The notes under the pieces are model-generated. The model was not told the DNA's origin. It was given only the letters and a program-made list of their open reading frames with translations, and made no database searches. From Synaphobranchus kaupii (lineage: Eukaryota > Chordata > Actinopteri > Anguilliformes > Synaphobranchidae): a DNA stretch of 64,000 nt. Below, piece by piece: positions 1-18,950 of the stretch; position 1 is the first letter of the stretch, and each line of letters begins with the position of its first letter. The position numbers and the translations under genes are program-made. The DNA is taken from the NCBI GenBank assembly GCA_029718625.1, contig CM056377.1, positions 38,068,699 through 38,132,698 of the forward strand, written 5' to 3'.

Positions 1-680
1 TCAAGCCCAGGCCTTGCTACTATTCTGTGTTTGTATAGACTACCATGTTATAAATGATCTTGGAAAAAATACGTATACTGTGAGCCTCTCCTCTCCTGTC
101 CATGAGAATGTAAACCACCAAGTGAACCGTTGTGAAGCCAATATCAGTGGATGTCATGGTGATTTGTATGGCAGAAGCTGTATTTTGTAACACCACTGAA
201 GTCTCATTAATTAAGCATAAAGCAAAACACATAATCAAACTCATAAAGTGGACGTCCAATGAGAATCTGTGACTCCTTTATAAGTAGGGTAATGTCTTTG
301 TGATGGCTTAGACCCTGCAATCAGTAATTTAATTTGAATAACTCCCTATTGGGACCTTAATGTAGTGTTATTCTGTTCTGATGTCTAGTTGACTCCTTTG
401 CGCAGATGCCTAGTGACCAGGACGCCAGCGCCAAGATTTTGCTCAACTGAGACATTCGTTGCTCCTGCAGCCAAGCTATTAATGGAAACCTCAAACTCCA
501 TGTTTTATCTTTATTAGTACATGATTCGTGACAACTCTGCAGAATACAGAGTTATTGAATAGTGACTAAGTGTCACTATTTTCCCGTAGCAAGTCCATTT
601 AATAAGCAACCCCCCCACCCAGTCTATACCTACCCATGCGTGACATAGTGGACAATAGCGTCTGTGTGAGTTCATAAATA
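1..680. other. twsg1 intron or upstream flank, no gene seen
   Basis: AT-rich sequence before the Tc1-like element. No exon with recognisable similarity or convincing splice sites was found. It probably lies in the intron before the last twsg1 exon, because that exon begins at 3066 with a partial codon and needs upstream exons outside or unrecognised in this window. Confidence 0.5.
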
Positions 681-682
681 TA

Positions 683-2213
683 CACTACTCACAAAAAGTT
701 AGGGATATTCGGCTTTCGGGTGAAATTTCAGGATGAACCTAAAATGCACTATAACCTTTACAGGTGAAATTAATTTGACCTTCTCTAAACTTTTGAATGC
801 ACATGTCCAACTATTCAATGTTTCAGTACTTTTTGCACAACTTGCTGTTCTCTAACAAGGAGCTGAACGGCAAAATTCACAACAGGTGTTTGATCCATGA
901 ATCGACCAATAAATTTCCTGGTTCAATTAGAATTGGTATTTAAACAGTCCTCTTCATCATGCTGTTCACATTTTGACATCATGAGACCAAGACGACACCT
1001 AACAATTGATCAACAGTACCTCGCCATTGCGAGGCTTCAAACAGGATGTTCTCAGAGGGAAGTGGCCACTGAGCTTAGAGTGTCACAGAGTGTCATCAGC
1101 AGGTTGCAACAGAGATACAGAGAGACTGGAAGAGTCACAGAAAGGCATAGAAGTGGACGTCCTTTGGCCACATCCCACACTGATGACCGCTTCATTGTGA
1201 ACAGTGCCCTGCGGAACCGGATGATGAATGCCACTCAACTCCAGGCACATTTAAGGGAGGTGAGAGGCACCCAAGTGTCACGTCAGACCATTCGAAACCG
1301 TTTACATCAGCGTGGTCTGCGTGCTAGACGACCTGCAAGGGTACCTGACCACACCACCAGGCACAGGCGTCATCGTCTTGCATGGGCCAGGGAGCATTTA
1401 CGCTGGACGAGGGACCAGTGGGCCTCAGTGCTGTTCTCTGATGAAAGTCGATTCACGTTGAGCAGAAATGATAGCCGCCAACGATGTTGGAGACGTCAAG
1501 GAGAGCGCTATGCATCAGCCACTGTTGTCACCAGACGACCCTTTGGTGGTGGCGGTGTTACAGTGTGGGCAGGTGTGTCTAGTCAATACAGAACTGCCCT
1601 ACACTTTGTGAATGGTACAGTGACAAGCCCATACTACCTGAATAACATCATTAATCCAGTCATTGTGCCCCTGCATGAACAACACAGGCCTAATTTCATC
1701 TTCATGGACGACAATGCTCCAGCTCATCGAGGTCACATCATTAGGGAAAGGCTGCTGGAGACTGGGGTACCTCAAATGGAGTGGCCTGCACTTTCTCCAG
1801 ACCTGAATCCCATAGAAAACCTATGGGATCAGCTGACTCACCGTGTAGAGGCTCGTAACTCTGTACCCCAGAACCTCAATGACCTGAGGGCCGCCCTTCA
1901 AGAAGAGTGGGATGCCATGCCTCAGCAGACAATAAGTCGACTTGTGAACAGCATGAGACGTCGTTGTCAAGCTGTAATTGATGCTCAAGGGCACATGACA
2001 AGTTATTGAGACATTGACATTTTTGTTGTGGTATACCCACCACTGTTGTTGGCTTTTGTTTCAATAAATTGTTTGAGATGAGGAAATCACCATTGCATGC
2101 TTCTACTTAAATGCCCTACTTTCATGATACGTATAATATCACTGTAGCGTGAACTTACATTTTCCATAAATTTCACCCGAAAGCCAAATATCCCTAACTT
2201 TTTGTGAGTAGTG
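683..2213 (+). mobile_element. Complete Tc1/mariner transposon with near-perfect TIRs
   Basis: A 1531-bp element flanked by TA on both sides (681-682 and 2214-2215), the Tc1 target site. The terminal inverted repeats start CACTACTCACAAAAAG and run about 46 bp (683-728 against 2168-2213) with about one mismatch. It encloses one uninterrupted transposase frame. Matching ends, intact TA flanks and an open frame suggest a recent insertion. It sits in an intron or flank of twsg1 in the same orientation as that gene. What is seen: TIRs, TA and ORF. What is inferred: recent mobility. Confidence 0.93.
981..2009 (+). CDS. Tc1-like DD34E transposase, apparently intact
   Basis: Encodes a transposase that would excise and reinsert the surrounding element at TA dinucleotides. 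I chose the ATG at 981 ([12 protein letters not shown]), giving 342 aa, the usual Tc1 length; an in-frame ATG at 897 would add 28 residues unlike the family. The N-terminal third has paired helix-turn-helix DNA-binding sequence ([15 protein letters not shown], then a GRP linker at about residue 60). The catalytic triad is visible: Asp in VLFSDESRF, Asp in FMDDNAPAH and Glu in LNPIEN, with 34 residues between the second Asp and the Glu. The C-terminal NLWDQL motif is also present. No stop or frameshift was seen. Activity cannot be judged from sequence alone. Confidence 0.93.
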   Translation: MRPRRHLTIDQQYLAIARLQTGCSQREVATELRVSQSVISRLQQRYRETGRVTERHRSGRPLATSHTDDRFIVNSALRNRMMNATQLQAHLREVRGTQVSRQTIRNRLHQRGLRARRPARVPDHTTRHRRHRLAWAREHLRWTRDQWASVLFSDESRFTLSRNDSRQRCWRRQGERYASATVVTRRPFGGGGVTVWAGVSSQYRTALHFVNGTVTSPYYLNNIINPVIVPLHEQHRPNFIFMDDNAPAHRGHIIRERLLETGVPQMEWPALSPDLNPIENLWDQLTHRVEARNSVPQNLNDLRAALQEEWDAMPQQTISRLVNSMRRRCQAVIDAQGHMTSY

Positions 2214-2215
2214 TA

Positions 2216-3065
2216 TTTATTAATCATATAAAATTAGAATTCCGTCATAGCAACAAGATAAATCCAACAATAGCCTGATCGTATGCCAAAAAAGCAGTGA
2301 AAAGCCCTGCTCACTCAAATGCAAAATAAACAAGTGAAATTATTGTCATATTCTACTATAAATATCTGCTGCTAAATATGAAATAAATATACAATTCTAT
2401 TAACCATAGAGATGTCCCTTTGAAAATTCAGTGGTCATTTATTGTCTTGGACAATCTGTTTGAGAAATACACACCAGTTTAGCTCGTTATTACACAACAT
2501 CAAACTGTACCTGCCGCTCTGAAGTATTTAATGTGATTCCGATTTTATACACTCCCTATATTTTACATCATAGATCTTTAGTAGTTCTGCATATCATCGT
2601 CAGATTTGTCTTGTGGTCACAGAGTTTATGATCCAGGAAATTTATAGATTTACTGTTCACATATGTAGCTCTCTGTATTTCATTGCCAACTAAAGAAAAA
2701 CAATTTATTTGTTGCATTTTTCCAGTTTCTTTGCATTTGGGGCACTTTATTTTGAGTTAAATTATGAAAATAAACATTGTAAATGGTAAAACTGTCTTTG
2801 TTTCATTTAAGCCATTTGCCATGTTTCTCTAAAGCTCACCTGGGGTTATAAAGCCTTAAACAGAGCACCCCATAAATGTGTGAGAATTTGCCAAATTTGC
2901 CATCTGCGCAAAAGGGGTTAAGTTTCTTTAAACACAGCTGAGTACTGGTGGGGGCGGGTTGATATTTTTCTCATATGGAATTTGTATATACGTATAACAG
3001 GTCATGTAACAGTGTTGCCCTGTGGGTTATTGATCAATTGATTTCTGTTGTTTTCCCCAACTCAG
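2216..3065. other. twsg1 intron sequence
   Basis: AT-rich sequence between the Tc1 element and the last twsg1 exon. It ends in a good pyrimidine tract and CAG acceptor at 3063-3065. No other gene or repeat recognised. Confidence 0.6.
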
Positions 3066-3247
3066 ATAACCTGTGCACAGTGGTGTACTTTGACGACTGC
3101 ATATCAATCCGCCAGTGCAAGCTGTACTGTGAGTCTATGGGAGGCTCCAAGTACCGCTGGTTTCACAACGCCTGCTGCGAGTGTATTGGGCCCGAGTGTC
3201 TGGACTACGGCAGCAAGGCTGTCAAGTGCATGAACTGTCTCTTCTGA
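3066..3247 (+). CDS. twsg1: twsg1 terminal coding exon (Twisted gastrulation BMP modulator), 3' partial gene
   Basis: The last exon of twisted gastrulation, a secreted cysteine-rich protein that binds BMPs and chordin and tunes BMP signalling outside the cell. After the acceptor at 3063-3065 the frame opens with a split codon, then [14 protein letters not shown] and runs to the stop at 3245-3247. It contains the conserved C-terminal cysteine pattern ([28 protein letters not shown]) that closely matches vertebrate TWSG1. Upstream exons with the signal peptide and the N-terminal BMP-binding domain are not in the window or were not recognised. The neighbour ralbp1 lies downstream on the same strand, as in human chromosome 18. 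Identity is very secure; only the C-terminal 60 residues are seen. Confidence 0.96.
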
Positions 3248-3560
3248 GGCCACTGCACTGGTTCTCCCGGAGGGCATGGGAGCACCACAACGGGGTGCTA
3301 TATTTTGACATGAGAAGCAGACATTGGGTGGACAGGACAGGTGGACAACGGTTGACATGCATAAGCGTGCTTCAGTATTGCGATGTAAAGTTACAAGTAT
3401 TTGCCCTTGCCAAATTATTTTGTATTTTTCTATGTTTTACTGTACATTTTAGATATTTTTATAGTTTTTTTCCCCAGAGATGTATATGGATAGTGTTTTC
3501 CCCAGAAGTCGACCTTGACAAAGTCAATAAATTTTTCAATTTGTCTACACATGCCAAATA
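3248..3560 (+). other. twsg1: twsg1 3' UTR
   Basis: Sequence following the twsg1 stop. The first good polyadenylation signal is AATAAA at 3526-3531, with a second AATAAA at about 3552. Extent is inferred from these signals only. Confidence 0.55.
3526..3531 (+). terminator. Candidate polyadenylation signal of twsg1
   Basis: Canonical AATAAA about 280 bp after the stop codon, with a second AATAAA some 25 bp further on. A transcript end is not otherwise shown. Confidence 0.5.
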
Positions 3561-4199
3561 AAATATTTTGGTGACTGTCTGAGGAATAAATCATTCTGAG
3601 GTGCATCAAAATGAAAATGTTTTTTGTATTATAAATGGCTTTAAAGTCTTAATATCTTTGATTTTATTTCATAACAATTTATTGTCAAAGGTCATTTGGA
3701 CGTTGCTTTACAATAGTGATAGTCCAGTCTAGATCTTCATTGTTTTTGTTTAGAAATGGTGTCCTTGAAAGCAAATTGAACTGTTCTTGACAGCAAATTG
3801 AATATGCGCCTGGCACAATCTACAGCAAACTGGAATGGAAGATCTTGTAATGGGTCAAAGCTGGGTTCTGCCAAGCACTGCGAGGAAAAAAACCCATAAT
3901 CCAAAGTAAAAACCTGCTCTTTGCCAAAGAGCAGAAAAAAAACTCCACTGCCATAGAATAATTTAGCTGTAATTGCCTGGAGCTTGTTGTGTTTGTTTCC
4001 TATACTTCATTCCTTAGCAATGCATATTAAATGTGAAGCACATTTGGTTTTGTTTATGAATAGAAGTTGGCAAAAAAAAGGTAGAGGCTGTCAAAGCAAT
4101 GCACTGTTGGACAAACTTCAACCCTGCACTCTGCTCTGATGTCAGCACAGGCGAGCCACTCCCTGTGACACTGAGGAAAATGCTCCACTCCACTGTAGT
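3561..4199. other. Spacer between twsg1 and a foldback element
   Basis: AT-rich, no gene recognised. A short repeated phrase (about 3780 and 3800, GACAGCAAATTGAA-like) is the only local structure noticed. Confidence 0.5.
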
Positions 4200-4201
4200 T
4201 A

Positions 4202-5163
4202 CAGTGAGCACCATAATTCATTGGACAGTGACACATTTTTTGTTATTTTGGTTCTGTACTCTAGCACTGAGTTTTAAAGGATACAATGAAAGTGCAGAAT
4301 GTCAGCTTTAATTTGAGGGTATTTTCTATTTTCATCCATATCGGATCAACCGTTTAGAAATTATAGAACCTTTTGTACATAGTCCCCCCCCCCCCCAATT
4401 CCCCATCAAAAAATATAGGACAGTTTAACATCATGTAGAATAAAGTAATTTTTAATATTTGGTTGCATATCCTTTGCATGCCATGACTTCCTGATGTCTG
4501 TGACCCAACAATATCAAAAGACTCTTGATATCTTATTTTTTGGTACTCTTACAAGCGATACTGTAACTTCTCTGCATTTGAATGGATTTCTATGGGAATT
4601 GGGGGGTGGGACTAGATTTAGCTGTAAATTCTGCTGGAACAGTATGGAATACATGGTTGGCGAAAAGGCTGTAAGTCATCACGGATCTGAGGTATCAAAC
4701 AAGCCTCAAACCATCACTCTGCTGCCAGATATGCAGTACATATGGATGGGTCACTTTAAGGGTTGTTTCTCCTATTGAACTCTGGAAAAATAAGTCCGGA
4801 GAAGAAACTTATCCATCCCTATCTACTGCATATCTGGCAGCAGAGTGATGGTTTAAGGCTTGTTTTATACGTCAGACCCTTGATGATTTACAGCCATTTA
4901 GCCAACCATGTATTTCATACTGTTCCAGTGTAATTTACAGCTAAATCTGTCCAATATTTTTTGATGCCTGAAAATGGGGGGGACTATGTACAAAAGGTTC
5001 TATAATTTATAAACATTTCATCCGATATGGATGAAAATACCCTCAAATTAAAGCTGACAGTCTGCACTTTCATTGTCATTGTATCCTTTCAAACTCAGTG
5101 CGAGAGTACAGAACCAAAATAACAAAAAATGTGTCACTGTCCAATGAATTATGGTGCTCACTG
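4202..5163. mobile_element. Long palindromic foldback element (non-autonomous, Tc1/mariner-type ends)
   Basis: A 962-bp element whose left half (from CAGTGAGCACCATAAT) is repeated in inverted order in the right half (ending ATTATGGTGCTCACTG). TA dinucleotides flank it at 4200-4201 and 5164-5165. The outer arms, about 4202-4397 and 4973-5163, match well. The inner arms also match (for example CTGCTGCCAGATATGC near 4720 against GCATATCTGGCAGCAG near 4830), so nearly the whole element can fold on itself. There is a C-run at about 4384-4397 in the left arm. No transposase frame. A diverged relative lies at 60098-60817. Confidence 0.85.
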
Positions 5164-5165
5164 TA

Positions 5166-7320
5166 TGTTCACCTCTGCCTGGGTGAACATAACTATAGCT
5201 TGTCTTCACGCCTGCATATGCCTCCTATAATTTGGTAGCATATGCCTCCTATAATCTGCTACTCAGTAGCAGTTGTGCAATAGCCTCACATTTCTAAGTT
5301 TAGAATAGAATAGCAACCAGTGAACCCTTAAGTCTTGTAAAACGGCTTATGATAGCTCTGTGGCCTCATAAATCTTTTGTACTGGGCCTTAAATGTGGCA
5401 GGGTGCAAGAAAATTATGAAAGCAAAGAAAATGTGCATCTTTACCCTATACCTGCAAAAGCATTTCAAAAACATTCAGGAGTGTCGTGTAATTGTGCCAA
5501 ACAAAAACCATGCCCCCTGGTGTTGTGAAAGGACATTTGAATCATTACATTAATCTTCATCAATGTTTGCGTTTGTTTGAATAATAAATAATGAGTGCGG
5601 TCCATGTATAATTCTTTAATCATAATGTTTTGACTACGCACCATTTCTTTTGTGCAAGGTGTTTTGTGATTTTTTAACCATTACATTAATGAAATGCATG
5701 CTCCCATTAATAATTTTAGAGATATGATCGCTACCTCTGAAAATGACAAAAAACTGGCAAACTCACTTTGCTAATACCCGTTTAAAAAAATAAATAAAAT
5801 TCAGCTATTTGTTTTGAATAAAGGTTTAAATATACAATCTCCCCTAAAATGTGTTGCTAAAACATCAGAGTTAGAGTTAGAGTAAATTGTTTCATTTCAG
5901 GAAATTAATTCAAGTTCAATCAATGAATTGACAAATCATGCTCTGTGGGCATTTTTAAGTAATTGGATTTCAATTAATTTCCTGAACTGACTGAATTGAA
6001 ATGAGATTGACAGCTAGTCAGGTGAGCACACAGGTTAGCGGGTGTATTTTTTCCCAACTATGTCTAGCTGAGAAATAAATATCAGGTGTTTCTGTTGGTC
6101 CTTGGGTCAGCCATTTTTTTCAGGACTTCACACAGGGCGTGCACGTGTACTGAATAGGACATGGTCTCTGACAATGTAATTTCCTGGGAAAACTTGTTTG
6201 GACTTGGCTCACAGGTGTCCCAGCACAGGCCAGTGTCCCACTTTTGTGACGAAAAAAAAGAAGAAAGCAAAGTTATGCGCACTTGGAGGGCCAGTGAATG
6301 TGGCAGGGTACAGATAGTTGATTGGACCTGTTCAGCCACTGTGGATGTACCCAGCTGGTTGGACAAAAGTGCTACTGTGTACCCTTTCTTTGGGCAGCAG
6401 CAAGGCCTCACAAAGAAGCCTTTTCTCATGTAATGAGAAGACTATTCACATGACTGGTCTTTTGGCACTGAGAAATAGGCAGATTTTCTTTATTGCTGTT
6501 GTTTTGGTCAATGTGAAATAAGTATGTCCATATTAGTGTATGGAAACCACCCCAGAAATTGAAACCAAGACACTAAAAGCTAAAAAGAAAGTCCTTATTT
6601 CTTCAGGGACTAATAATGATATTCATTGTTATTGTGAGACGACTTCATGTTTATACTTTAAGACTTGAAGTACTTGCATGAAACACTTTTCTAATTAGCT
6701 GTATATCATAGATACACATTTATAACATTATTCTTTGTTTGAGAAGTTAACCAATTGTTTTGTCATATCATTGGCTCATTGGTTCAGTTACACTTTTAAA
6801 TACTGAAGGTGAGCTGTGTATGTTTTAAAATATTTCCCCTGTCAATACAGCATTAATTATCCCTTAATTTCCTGTAAAAGGAACTATTCTTGCTGAGTCA
6901 GAAGGATAGATGAAGCAAGCAGATTCATCTTGAGCAGTTGACATTTTGAGTTTATCTGGACAGATTTTTTTTAAATGTTAAAAGCACAGATAAAAAAGGT
7001 ATGTAATTTGCTAAATAAACAGCAATGAAACAGGAGACTTGATTTAACAAACAATTCGCTCTGGGGGAGAAACTACACTTCCCTAAAATCAGGGAAATCC
7101 TTAACACGCATGCTCAGTTGTGCTAAAACTATGTAAAACAGTCTGCAGGAAGCTCCTCATTTGAATACAACGAACAAGGTTTGTTTTCATTTGTATTACG
7201 AGTATTTAGGTTTTTAAATATTGCGCACAATAATATGAACTGCCCCATAATAACGAATTTATATTTCTGTTTAAACTAAATATTTAATTTTATGTTGTCG
7301 CTGAAAGTAGCAATATTTTG
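5166..7320. other. twsg1-ralbp1 spacer, no gene seen
   Basis: AT-rich intergenic DNA. Two copies of GCATATGCCTCCTATAAT (5214-5231 and 5238-5255) form a small direct repeat. The opposing frames around 6080-6520 have no recognisable similarity, so I do not call them genes. Confidence 0.5.
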
Positions 7321-7900
7321 TAAAAAACAGAATGTAGTGACAGCTAGCTAGCTAGCCAGCTAACTAACGTTAGCCAACTTGTTCGTGAAGATGGATGTGA
7401 AGACTGCTAGCTATCCGGCTTGTTAATACATGGAAATTTGCTTATGTAATTAGGCTTCGTCTTTAAATTTTGTGTTACAAAAAAGATTTCCATTGGATTC
7501 TAACATTATAGTTTGTCAATGATCATTCAGTACAGATGTCAGTGGTACTGTGTTGTATCTTTAGCAGCGGTGGTTGTGACTTGTTGCGGATCGCCCTTCA
7601 CTAAGCTAACGTTACCTTAGCAAGTGTATCTTTCTGCTGTTTTCTAGAATGATATCTAAGTTGGCTCAAATATACTTGATTTTTTCTAATGTAATGAATG
7701 CGAGAATCTGGTTTGTGAGACGTATTTTTCGTACATTCATCAAGGCAAATTAATGTAATAAGTTACAAATTTCAGTAAGTCGGTCAACTAACAAGTGCCT
7801 TTGTTATTAAAGATTGATGAGTTAGCTTAACTAGCTTGGTAGATACTAGGTAGTAACTTGCCATGATGAGTTACCGACACGGGAAACTCCTCTTACAACA
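7321..7900 (+). promoter_or_regulatory. Possible ralbp1 promoter / first-exon region
   Basis: ralbp1 needs a non-coding first exon upstream of 11192. This stretch holds clustered GCTAGCTAGCTAGCC and TAACGTTA motifs (7340-7375 and 7607-7615), like the tract near the start of ppp4r1 (42960-43910). No TATA box or certain donor site was identified. This is inference from motif content and position. Confidence 0.25.
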
Positions 7901-7983
7901 GGATATGGCTGAGGCACTTTGTTCCTTTTCGCAACAAAGCCAGGGGAAAACGGAAATGTATGTTTTCTCCTGCAACCATGCAA

Positions 7984-7984
<1 letters not shown>

Positions 7985-8050
<66 letters not shown>
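7985..8050. repeat. (TG)n microsatellite
   Basis: An uninterrupted TG dinucleotide run of about 33 units. The cysteine-valine frames across it are artefacts. Confidence 0.98.
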
Positions 8051-8052
<2 letters not shown>

Positions 8053-8059
8053 ACAAAGC

Positions 8060-8796
8060 CTATTAGTTCATCAGCTTACAAAGACAGTGGACGTGATAGC
8101 ATAATGCTAAACTATGGCACGTCTTTTAAAGGTGAACTGAAGGGATGCCAGTTTTCATTTTATTATGAATGGTGTGTCTTGTTTATGGACTGGCATAAGA
8201 CGACCGTTCTTTTGATTGAAATCTAGACGGAGACATTTTTAACTTTGGAAAGTGACCTGGAGCAGTCACGCTAACCACCAGGCACCAGCTAGTCTATCCT
8301 TCCACTGGCTACTTTACTTTGGAGCTGGGAGCTTAGGTACTTTTTTGTCTACTGTACTGACTGGCCACTGTTCGATGAGACATTAAGGCCAAACACCCGT
8401 GTCACTGGGAGAAGTGTTATTCATCTATTGTTCAAAGATTATTAGGAAATGAAGAAGATCACGTTAGATGTATTCTGTGCATGCAGCCCTCTGTTGAGTT
8501 GCCCTTTTTGCCAAAATTCTTAATCTTAACTTGCTGATGAGGTTGTGTTGAAAACAATGCAACGAATGTAAGGTATTGCCGAAAGGCAGAAGTAATAAGC
8601 AATGGCATTCATAATGTACGTGCCTTTAGAATCTGGCATTTTAAGTCAGTCTGACTGTTCCTTGGTATAAAGTATGTATTAGGCATGAATGAATTTCATC
8701 CAATACATTATTTGTTTCTGTTCTGTGTGAAAGAGAACCCACTTTTCCTTTCGATCTGTCAAAATGAGGTGGAAAAAGCATGGTAGAACTAGTACC
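8060..8796. other. Spacer or ralbp1 5' intron, no gene seen
   Basis: AT-rich sequence between the TG microsatellite and the SINE. Nothing further recognised. Confidence 0.5.
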
Positions 8797-9720
8797 GGGC
8801 GGCACGGTGGTGCAGTGGTTAGCACTGTCGCCTCACAGCACAGCAAGAAGGTACCCCCTGCTGAGGTCACTCCACTGGCTGCCAGTTGCAGCCAGGATCA
8901 GGTTCAAAGTTCTGACCCTGGCCTACACTGCAGCCAATAGGGCAGGCCCCGCCTACCTGCAGGACTTAATCCAGAACTATGTTCCTGCTCGACCACTCCG
9001 CTCTTCTACAGCAGGTCGACTCGCACTCCCCCCCCCCTCCGTGTCAACGGCTCTCGCTCGTTCCGACTGCAGAGCTTTTCCACCTTAGCTCCTCAGTGGT
9101 GGGATGAACTTCCCATTCCCCTACGTTCTACTCGAACGCTGCCTGCGTTCCGTCAAGGCCTGAAGACACACCTCTTCACACTCCACCTTGACTGATATTC
9201 TAACCTAGGACCTCATGGTACTAGTTCCCTGTGTTTTCCTGTCTGTTTGTTATAGTTTATAATAGTATTTAGAATAGAAGTGTAGTATAGCTGATTTACC
9301 CACAGCTTACTGTGAACTACAGTCAACTTTCATTACTAGGGATAGCTACTACATTATAGGAAGGATGTGCTTTGTCTTGTCTGTTCTGTAGTGATCTTGA
9401 TGACGTCTCTGTATGCACTTATTGTACGTCGCTTTGGATAAAAGCGTCTGCTAAATGAATGTAATGTACCGAGTTCAAATCCTTTGTGTGTGGAGTTTGC
9501 ATGTTCTCCCCATGTCCGTGTGGGTTTCCTCCAGGTGCTATTCCTCCCACTGTCCAAAGACATGCAGGTTAGGTTAATTGGAGACTCTAAATTCACCATT
9601 GCCCGGCCATAGGTATGAGTGTGTGAGTGAATGGTGTGTGTGTGTGTGTGTACCCTGCGATGGATTGTATTCCTGCCTCTTGCCCAATGCATGTTGGGAT
9701 AGGCACCGGCCCCCCAACCC
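8797..9720 (+). mobile_element. tRNA-derived fish SINE, interrupted by a LINE tail
   Basis: The left part (8797-8850) begins GGGCGGCACGGTGGTG and carries an A-box-like TGGTGCAGTGGTTAGC. The right part (from about 9466) resumes with the B-box-like GAGTTCAAATCC, then the common fish SINE body (GTGGAGTTTGCATGTTCTCC, CAAAGACATGCAGGTTAG) and ends around 9720. The SINE is continuous if the 8851-9465 block is removed. A short TG run lies at about 9637-9650 inside the body. Confidence 0.8.
8851..9470 (+). mobile_element. 3' end of an L2/CR1-type LINE inserted into the SINE
   Basis: Encodes the decayed C-terminus typical of fish L2/CR1-like reverse-transcriptase proteins: LHWLPVAARIRFKVL, then GPAYLQDLI and RPLRSS. 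A C-run near 9029 shifts the frame, after which the sequence continues in another frame to the usual KTHLFTL ending. The 3' tail CGCTTTGGATAAAAGCGTC followed by TAATG-like units is the standard end of such LINEs. GTACC occurs at both borders (8851-8855 and 9466-9470), a possible short target duplication. 5'-truncated and inactive. Confidence 0.8.
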
Positions 9721-9724
9721 TGAC

Positions 9725-10183
9725 CAGGGCTGTGTCTGAATCAGCATCCTTCCATAGTATTAAGTAGGCTTGTTGAGTAGACAGGATGAGAAAGTTGTTA
9801 AGTAGGTGAAATTTTCTCTAAATGTTGTATACTTAAAATGATATACAGGGGTTTTAAGTATATTCAGGAGCACACTTTTCTAGAAGTACGCAAACATTTT
9901 GGTCGCATAAATATGACGCGCAGCTTCATTTAAAAAAATTTGGCACAGATACGCTGCCATTTTCCTTCAATAACAACAAAATAATAACAAAAACAACACA
10001 TGCACGGATGGGACGTCTTACGACACTTCCACGGTACGGTTGGACAATAGTATGGAGGATATTTTTTTTGCGTACTGCACGATGCGTAGTAAACAGTGCA
10101 CATTAAACAGCACACATCTGCCAGTACACTGTACACAGGAGAGAGGACGCAGTAGATAGGGCTCTGATTTGGACACAGCCTTG
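9725..10183. mobile_element. MITE-like repeat with inverted ends
   Basis: The left end CAGGGCTGTGTCTGAATC is matched in inverse at the right end (GATTTGGACACAGCCTTG). The interior is AT-rich with no transposase. The ends resemble a widespread fish non-autonomous DNA transposon, but I saw no convincing target duplication, so the superfamily stays open. Confidence 0.55.
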
Positions 10184-11191
10184 GAATATGCAGGTTAGAT
10201 AATGGATGGATTGAACTATTACCACCACCTACTGGCAGAGTAGGGTAAATCACCCTTGCTGCAGACCAAATTCACATTGCCAGCTACACCAATGACCAGT
10301 TGTTTCATGAGTATTGTTTATTTAATTTGTTTTGTTCAGACGTTATAGCACATTCATCTGTCAATCAGAGATAAAGGGAATAAAAATAACATAAGGAATA
10401 GAGGTGCTTCTGCTGTTGAGGTGGGTTTAATAAAGGGAGATGGACATGTGATGTACAGGAAAAACAGGATGCATTGTTCCTCTGCTTGTTGTGTTTCAAT
10501 CGATCCTGTTTTAAGTGGGGACCCGTCTGCATGGCTACGCTGTTTCCCAAGGACATGAGTGCTGTTCATGTAGAGGGCAGACGCGACCCGTGGGATTGTT
10601 TTGATTTGCAGCTCGGCGTGTAAGGCTGTGCTTTTGAGAATTATGTCCCATGTAGCCATAAGTTCTGCTCTGTTTAGCATGAAATACTGCAAAACCAGAC
10701 AAATGACAGCTCACAGCATAGCTAATGTCTTGGCTTAATCCCAGTCCAATTAACGCTGTAACATAAATTGTACATTTTGATCTCAGTAGGGAAGAATCTA
10801 AGGACAATGCTGTTTTTTTGCTTAGCTTTGTTTATACAAAAGTGTTTTAAATGTAACTGCAGGGGGATTGTAAATTCTCACTTTCTGAGTTCTCAGCCAA
10901 ACCGATAATTTATTTTCTTTTAATCATTTCCTCAGCCTTTGTTAATAGCTGTAAATATATTGAATTTGTGGTTTTCTGAATTAGCAACAGAAATACAATC
11001 TCCATTAAATTAATTTATCTCTGTAAACAGTTTCTGTTTTGTAGTCATGACAACTCAATATGTGGATATGCCCCAATGCGCGCCCCTCTATGTATTTGTT
11101 TTTGCTGAATTCCTTTGTGGTGAAGGCGTGAGAGAGCTGTTGTTGGCTAAATAGAAGAAGCTGTAATTGAGAGCGTGGCTGCCCCCTGCAG
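10184..11191. other. ralbp1 5' intron or spacer, no gene seen
   Basis: No recognisable coding sequence. It ends in CCCCCTGCAG, a plausible acceptor for the first coding exon of ralbp1 at about 11192. Confidence 0.5.
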
Positions 11192-11248
11192 GTGGGATGG
11201 AGAGGTGACGTGGGTCCGGAAAGAGAGGCAGAGCGAGGCGCCGGCACC

Positions 11249-18950
<7,702 letters not shown>

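Noticed and set aside
897..980. Upstream in-frame ATG of the Tc1 transposase giving 370 aa
   Set aside because: The extra 28 residues do not look like Tc1 proteins; ATG 981 gives the normal length and N-terminus.
6082..6521. Overlapping open frames on both strands in the twsg1-ralbp1 spacer
   Set aside because: No recognisable family, no splice or promoter support, ordinary composition.
7863..8226. Open frames across the (TG)n run
   Set aside because: They are long only because TG repeats encode Cys-Val; no similarity or splice support.
8797..8850. A tRNA gene
   Set aside because: The A-box-like start belongs to a tRNA-derived SINE; there is no cloverleaf or intact B-box at tRNA spacing.
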